A program made the translations under genes and the position numbers. DNA of 7,163 nt from Bacteroidota bacterium. Its GTDB lineage: Bacteria > Bacteroidota > Bacteroidia > Chitinophagales > Chitinophagaceae. The stretch spans positions 1 to 7,163 of the forward strand of contig JAFAGE010000416.1 of assembly GCA_023423015.1 (NCBI GenBank). Reading direction: 5' to 3'. Of this stretch, positions 3,748 through 7,163 are shown piece by piece. The notes under the pieces were generated by a model that did not search any database, was not told where the DNA came from, and saw nothing but the letters and a program-made list of their open reading frames with translations. Every line of letters begins with the position of its first letter. The first letter of the stretch is position 1.

Positions 3748-6048
3748 ATGATTACTTCCCCGATGCTGAGGTGGTTTATTTCGTGCTGTGTGATCTTCTC
3801 ACTTTCCCTTGTCTCCTGCACAAACCCTGACTCGATTTTTGATGATTTCACCCGTAGGGTCGTGGACACCAACCCGCCGGTCGCCCCTCTTTCTCCCGAA
3901 GAAAGTATTCGAAGAATGCAGTTGCCGCCCGGCTATAGGGTAGAACTTGTTGCAAGCGAACCGATGGTCCAGGAACCGGTAGGCCTCGCATGGGATGGCA
4001 ATGGCCGGATGTATGTTGCCGAAATGAACACATACATGATCGATGCAAATGCCACAGACGAATTTGAACCCCTCAGCCGCATCAAACTTCTCGAGGATAC
4101 CGATGGCGATGGTAAAATGGACAAATCCAGCATCTTCATCGACAGCCTGGTACTGCCACGCGTAATTCTGCCCGTTGGAGATGAACTGCTGGTGACAATC
4201 ACCAACGAACGGCATATCTGGAGTTATCGCGACACTGATGGTGATGGTAAAGCAGATTCAAAACGTATTGTATTTCAAAACAACGAACGCGACGTTCGAA
4301 ACCTCGAACATCAAAACGGGGGCTTGTTATGGAACCTCGATAACTGGATTTATCCTTCGCGCGATAATCTTCGGTATAAGTACCGTGATGGGAAATTGGT
4401 CGCCGATACTATGGTCGATAACATGATCGGCCAATGGGGAATGACAACAGATGATTATGGCCGCCTGTATTATTCTGAAGCGGGTCCCGGATTGCCGGCG
4501 GTGCAGATTCAACAGCTGCCCGCTTATGGATCTCTTAATTTCAACGATCAGTATTCAGAATCGTTTACCCAACCATGGCCAATCATCGGTAACCTCGACG
4601 CGCAAGGTGGAAGAGATGCATTGCGCCCCGACGACAATACACTTAAATCGTTTACTTCCGGATGCGGACAATCAATATTTCGTGGACACCGGATGCCGGA
4701 TGATATGAAAGGTGATTACTTCATCGCTGAACCGGTTGGCCGAATCATCAAACGCGGAAAAGTTCATAATCAGAATGGAAAAATTGTTATTACCGACGCT
4801 TATAAGAAACAGGACTGGCTCGCTTCGGCAGATATGAACTTCAGGCCAATAAACACCTATACCGGTCCCGACGGAAGTTTTTACATAGTAGATATGTATC
4901 ACGGCATTATCCAGGAAAGTGAATGGACTACACCCGATTCCTATCTCGGCAAATTCATCAACGAACGTGGCCTGTATAAGAACCGTGGCATGGGAAGAAT
5001 TTATCGTGTTGTCCACAAAGACTTCAAACCTGATTCAACACGCCCGCGAATGCTTAACCAGTCATCACGTGATTTGATAAGGCATTTTGATCACCCCAAT
5101 GGCTGGTGGCGTGATATGGCGCAGCAACTGCTGGTTGTTCGCAAGGATTCGGCTGCGGTGCCTTTGCTCGTGAATGTGGCGAAGTCTGCATCTAATTCGC
5201 ACCTGGCACGGATCCATGCTCTGTGGACGCTTGAGGGAATGAATGCACTATCGAAAGAGACTTTATTTTCTGCGTTAAATGATGCTAACGCACAGGTGCG
5301 CAAAACAGCAGTGTGGATCAGCGAGATGTTTATCAAAGTGAACGACAGAGAAACAATTGACAAACTCGTTAAACTCGGTTCCGATACAAGTGCCGACGTT
5401 AAAGTTCAGCTGATGCTTTCTCTGCGGACAAGTAAAGATTCAACAGCACAACGTTTCGTGAGAAAACTGGTTAATGAAAACACAGAGAACGAAATGATGC
5501 AGTTTTCTTACACCACTTTCCTGCAGGCAGAAAAAGCCCGTGAAACAGAACTGCAACGAACTCGCAACCTGAGCGCTGCCGACAGAAAACTTGTAACGGA
5601 AGGAAAGAGAATATTTGAACAACTATGCGCATCGTGCCATGGTCCGCAAGGAAAAGGAGTAATGATTGCAGGTAAAGAAATGCCGGCACCTGTTTTGGTT
5701 GGGTCGCCAAGGGTAAAGGGAGATAAAATAACCCTCACCCAACTCTTACTAAATGGTTTGAAAGGACCGGTGGACGGCAAGACCTACCCCGACATCATGC
5801 CGCCAATGAGTGGACAAAATGATGAATGGATTGCGTCGGTGTTGAGTTACATCCGGAACAGCGGAGATCTCGGTAATAAAGCATCTGTAGTTACACCGGA
5901 GGAAGTAGCTGAAGTTCGTGCAAATACACCTAAAATTCCCGGTGGTATGACACTGCAGCAGTTGGAGATCTTTAAACTTGGCCGCGCGGAACGTACTAAC
6001 TGGAACGCACCCGCGAATGAACCCAAAGCAAAACAAGAGAAGAAATAA
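3748..6048 (+). CDS. Lipoprotein with PVC-type beta-propeller dehydrogenase domain and C-terminal cytochrome c
   Basis: A 766-residue protein, complete. The signal ends in a perfect lipobox L-V-S-Cys24. The propeller domain runs from about residue 48 to 425 and opens with LPPGYRVELVASEPMVQEP and VGLAWDGNGRMYVAEM, hallmarks of the 'membrane-bound dehydrogenase' (Pirellula/Verrucomicrobium) family related to sugar-dehydrogenase propellers. Two calcium-type loops, DTDGDGKMD (117-125) and DTDGDGKAD (162-170), sit in successive repeats. Residues about 440-600 are helical and HEAT-like (for example ARIHALWTLEGMN). The cytochrome c domain (about 610-705) has the haem motif C627-A-S-C630-H631 and a likely axial Met in IMPPM (684 or 687). 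A Lys-rich tail follows. By family it would oxidise a substrate in the envelope and pass electrons to its haem; the substrate is unknown and no enzyme of this exact type is identified here. It is translationally close to the next gene (2-base gap). ATG at 3760 (Met6, counting residues from 3748 as 1 gives codon 3763) is an alternative start; both retain the signal. Confidence 0.9.
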   Translation: MITSPMLRWFISCCVIFSLSLVSCTNPDSIFDDFTRRVVDTNPPVAPLSPEESIRRMQLPPGYRVELVASEPMVQEPVGLAWDGNGRMYVAEMNTYMIDANATDEFEPLSRIKLLEDTDGDGKMDKSSIFIDSLVLPRVILPVGDELLVTITNERHIWSYRDTDGDGKADSKRIVFQNNERDVRNLEHQNGGLLWNLDNWIYPSRDNLRYKYRDGKLVADTMVDNMIGQWGMTTDDYGRLYYSEAGPGLPAVQIQQLPAYGSLNFNDQYSESFTQPWPIIGNLDAQGGRDALRPDDNTLKSFTSGCGQSIFRGHRMPDDMKGDYFIAEPVGRIIKRGKVHNQNGKIVITDAYKKQDWLASADMNFRPINTYTGPDGSFYIVDMYHGIIQESEWTTPDSYLGKFINERGLYKNRGMGRIYRVVHKDFKPDSTRPRMLNQSSRDLIRHFDHPNGWWRDMAQQLLVVRKDSAAVPLLVNVAKSASNSHLARIHALWTLEGMNALSKETLFSALNDANAQVRKTAVWISEMFIKVNDRETIDKLVKLGSDTSADVKVQLMLSLRTSKDSTAQRFVRKLVNENTENEMMQFSYTTFLQAEKARETELQRTRNLSAADRKLVTEGKRIFEQLCASCHGPQGKGVMIAGKEMPAPVLVGSPRVKGDKITLTQLLLNGLKGPVDGKTYPDIMPPMSGQNDEWIASVLSYIRNSGDLGNKASVVTPEEVAEVRANTPKIPGGMTLQQLEIFKLGRAERTNWNAPANEPKAKQEKK

Positions 6049-6050
6049 GT

Positions 6051-7163
6051 ATGTCTAAGAGGGGATTGTTGTTCTCGTTTCTCACCTGCCTGATGAACTT
6101 ATTGTTCGCGCAGGCTGATTCCGTGTTGACCGGGGTTGCCGGAATTCAATTTGTGAAGGTACCAGCAGGCAAGTTCACGTACGGACGTTTTGACCCGCCA
6201 ACGCCTTCAAAAAACAGCTCAGATAAAGAATACAAGGGATACCGGGAAGAAGATTATGCACTGGCAAAGCAACTTGCGGAAAAGGATTTTCGACCCGGTT
6301 TCAACGTAACCATCACTCGCGATATCTATATCAGCCGCTTTGAGGTCACCCAGGGGATCTGGAAAGAGGTGATGAAAACGAATCCCTCATTTTTCCACGG
6401 CGACAGCTTACCTGTTGAAAATGTGAGCTGGAGCGACGCTGTAACATTTACCAAAAGATTGAATGAACTGGATCCTTCGCACAACTATCGCCTCCCAACT
6501 GAATTTGAATGGGAGTACGCGGCGCGTGCCGGTGCGGACGATGATATTTCATGGGATGAGATCAGGAAGCAGGCGCAAATCGGAACCAAATCAACTCAAC
6601 CTGTTGGTACAAAAATGCCAAATGCCTGGGGCATATACGATATGCCCGGCAATGTGTGGGAATGGGTAAGCGATGTGTACAATGAAAAGATATTTGCTGA
6701 TAGCATTCCAGTTGCTAAAGGCAACACACATGTTTTGAAGGGAGCTTCATTTACCGGCGATGTTAAGAATGCAACTTACATGACGCACGCAGGTGGTCCG
6801 GGAAACGGATGGGACGTCGGATTCCGGGTGGTCATGGAAGAAAAAGACGTTAATCCTGGTACCACTGCGACTTCGGGCATTCACCGTAATAAGAAGCGTT
6901 CACCGGTTCGCGGTTGGCACCTTAGCCGCACGTCGCACCAGGGAGCGGTTCCGGAAGTGACATATGAAAATGGAATCATAACCTTGCGGCTGAATCCGTA
7001 TGGCCAGGGAGGTGTATTACTCACGAATAAGAAATACAGGAATTTTGAATTGTCGGTAGATGTAAAAGTTGATTCATTCTGCAATGGAGGTATATTTCTC
7101 CGTTCAACAGAAAGCGGGCAGGCATACCAGGTAGAACTCTCCGAGCCTGGGGGAACGGGTAGT
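6051..7163 (+). CDS. Exported SUMF1 (FGE-like) – DUF1080 / 3-keto-disaccharide hydrolase fusion (cut by right edge)
   Basis: An open frame of 371 codons runs from ATG 6051 to the window end without a stop. The signal peptide (residues 1-20, LLFA before Gln21) predicts export by Sec. The SUMF1/FGE-sulfatase domain (about 32-263) shows FEVTQGIWKEVM (98-109), PVENVSWSDAVTF (121-133), YRLPTEFEWEYAARAG (146-161), WGIYDMPGNVWEWVSDVY (193-210), LKGASF (229-234) and GFRVV (257-261). Apart from Cys13 in the signal, the only cysteine is Cys344, outside this domain, so the catalytic cysteine pair of true formylglycine-generating enzyme is missing. From about residue 285 a DUF1080 (PF06439) domain begins: GWHLSR, VLLTNKKYRNFELSVDVKV (a typical strand block) and GGIFLRS with AYQVELSEP. 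Some DUF1080 proteins act on 3-keto-glycosides. It starts 2 bases after the cytochrome gene, so an operon is very likely. Confidence 0.88.
   Translation, partial: MSKRGLLFSFLTCLMNLLFAQADSVLTGVAGIQFVKVPAGKFTYGRFDPPTPSKNSSDKEYKGYREEDYALAKQLAEKDFRPGFNVTITRDIYISRFEVTQGIWKEVMKTNPSFFHGDSLPVENVSWSDAVTFTKRLNELDPSHNYRLPTEFEWEYAARAGADDDISWDEIRKQAQIGTKSTQPVGTKMPNAWGIYDMPGNVWEWVSDVYNEKIFADSIPVAKGNTHVLKGASFTGDVKNATYMTHAGGPGNGWDVGFRVVMEEKDVNPGTTATSGIHRNKKRSPVRGWHLSRTSHQGAVPEVTYENGIITLRLNPYGQGGVLLTNKKYRNFELSVDVKVDSFCNGGIFLRSTESGQAYQVELSEPGGTGS

Noticed and set aside
6463..6669. Plus-strand 68-codon frame inside the SUMF1–DUF1080 gene
   Set aside because: It is out of frame with the recognised SUMF1 motifs, which are read in the open frame starting at 6051.
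6051..7163. Annotation as an active formylglycine-generating enzyme (sulfatase maturation)
   Set aside because: The catalytic cysteine pair is missing from the SUMF1 domain and no sulfatase gene lies in the window.
1..7163. CRISPR arrays, tRNA/rRNA genes, insertion sequences, phage or toxin–antitoxin genes
   Set aside because: Reading by eye found no regularly spaced direct repeats, no tRNA-like or rRNA-like segment, no transposase or integrase motifs, and no paired toxin/antitoxin-like small genes.

Overview
The window reads as chromosomal DNA of a member of the Bacteroidota, most likely a Chitinophagales- or Cytophagales-like organism. This is inferred from several things: moderate GC content, lipoproteins with short MKK-type signals, genes without clear Shine-Dalgarno sequences, several promoter candidates resembling the Bacteroidota TTG-N19-21-TAnnTTTG pattern, and the protein families present. 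No rRNA, tRNA, CRISPR array, transposase or phage gene was seen.

Left part (1-2350). The left edge holds the start of a leftward gene for an exported, probably lipid-anchored protein (1-171, cut by the window). Divergent to it lie an uncharacterised 125-residue lipoprotein (303-680) and a secreted metal-dependent amidohydrolase (719-1783). A 76-residue, extremely acidic, probably disordered protein follows (1879-2109). It ends at a perfect 10-bp hairpin (2125-2148). A possible 52-codon small ORF (2181-2339) sits between this hairpin and the next gene, which converges on it.

Middle part (2351-3648, minus strand). Two leftward genes are found here: a 5'(3')-deoxyribonucleotidase-like HAD phosphatase (3124-3648) and an Lrp/AsnC-family regulator (2351-2866). 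The 257-bp gap between them contains several inverted repeats and no convincing gene.

Right part (3748-7163, plus strand). This is a tight two-gene unit. The first gene is a 766-residue lipoprotein combining a PVC-type beta-propeller 'membrane-bound dehydrogenase' domain, helical repeats and a C-terminal c-type cytochrome domain. Two bases after its stop begins an exported protein that runs off the right edge. It fuses a formylglycine-generating-enzyme-like (SUMF1) domain lacking the catalytic cysteines to the start of a DUF1080 / 3-keto-disaccharide hydrolase domain. By inference the pair could form a cell-envelope module in which a sugar or related alcohol is oxidised with electrons passed to haem, and the oxidised product is bound or cleaved by the partner. 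This is the most interesting system in the window, but the substrate and the reaction cannot be read from the sequence.
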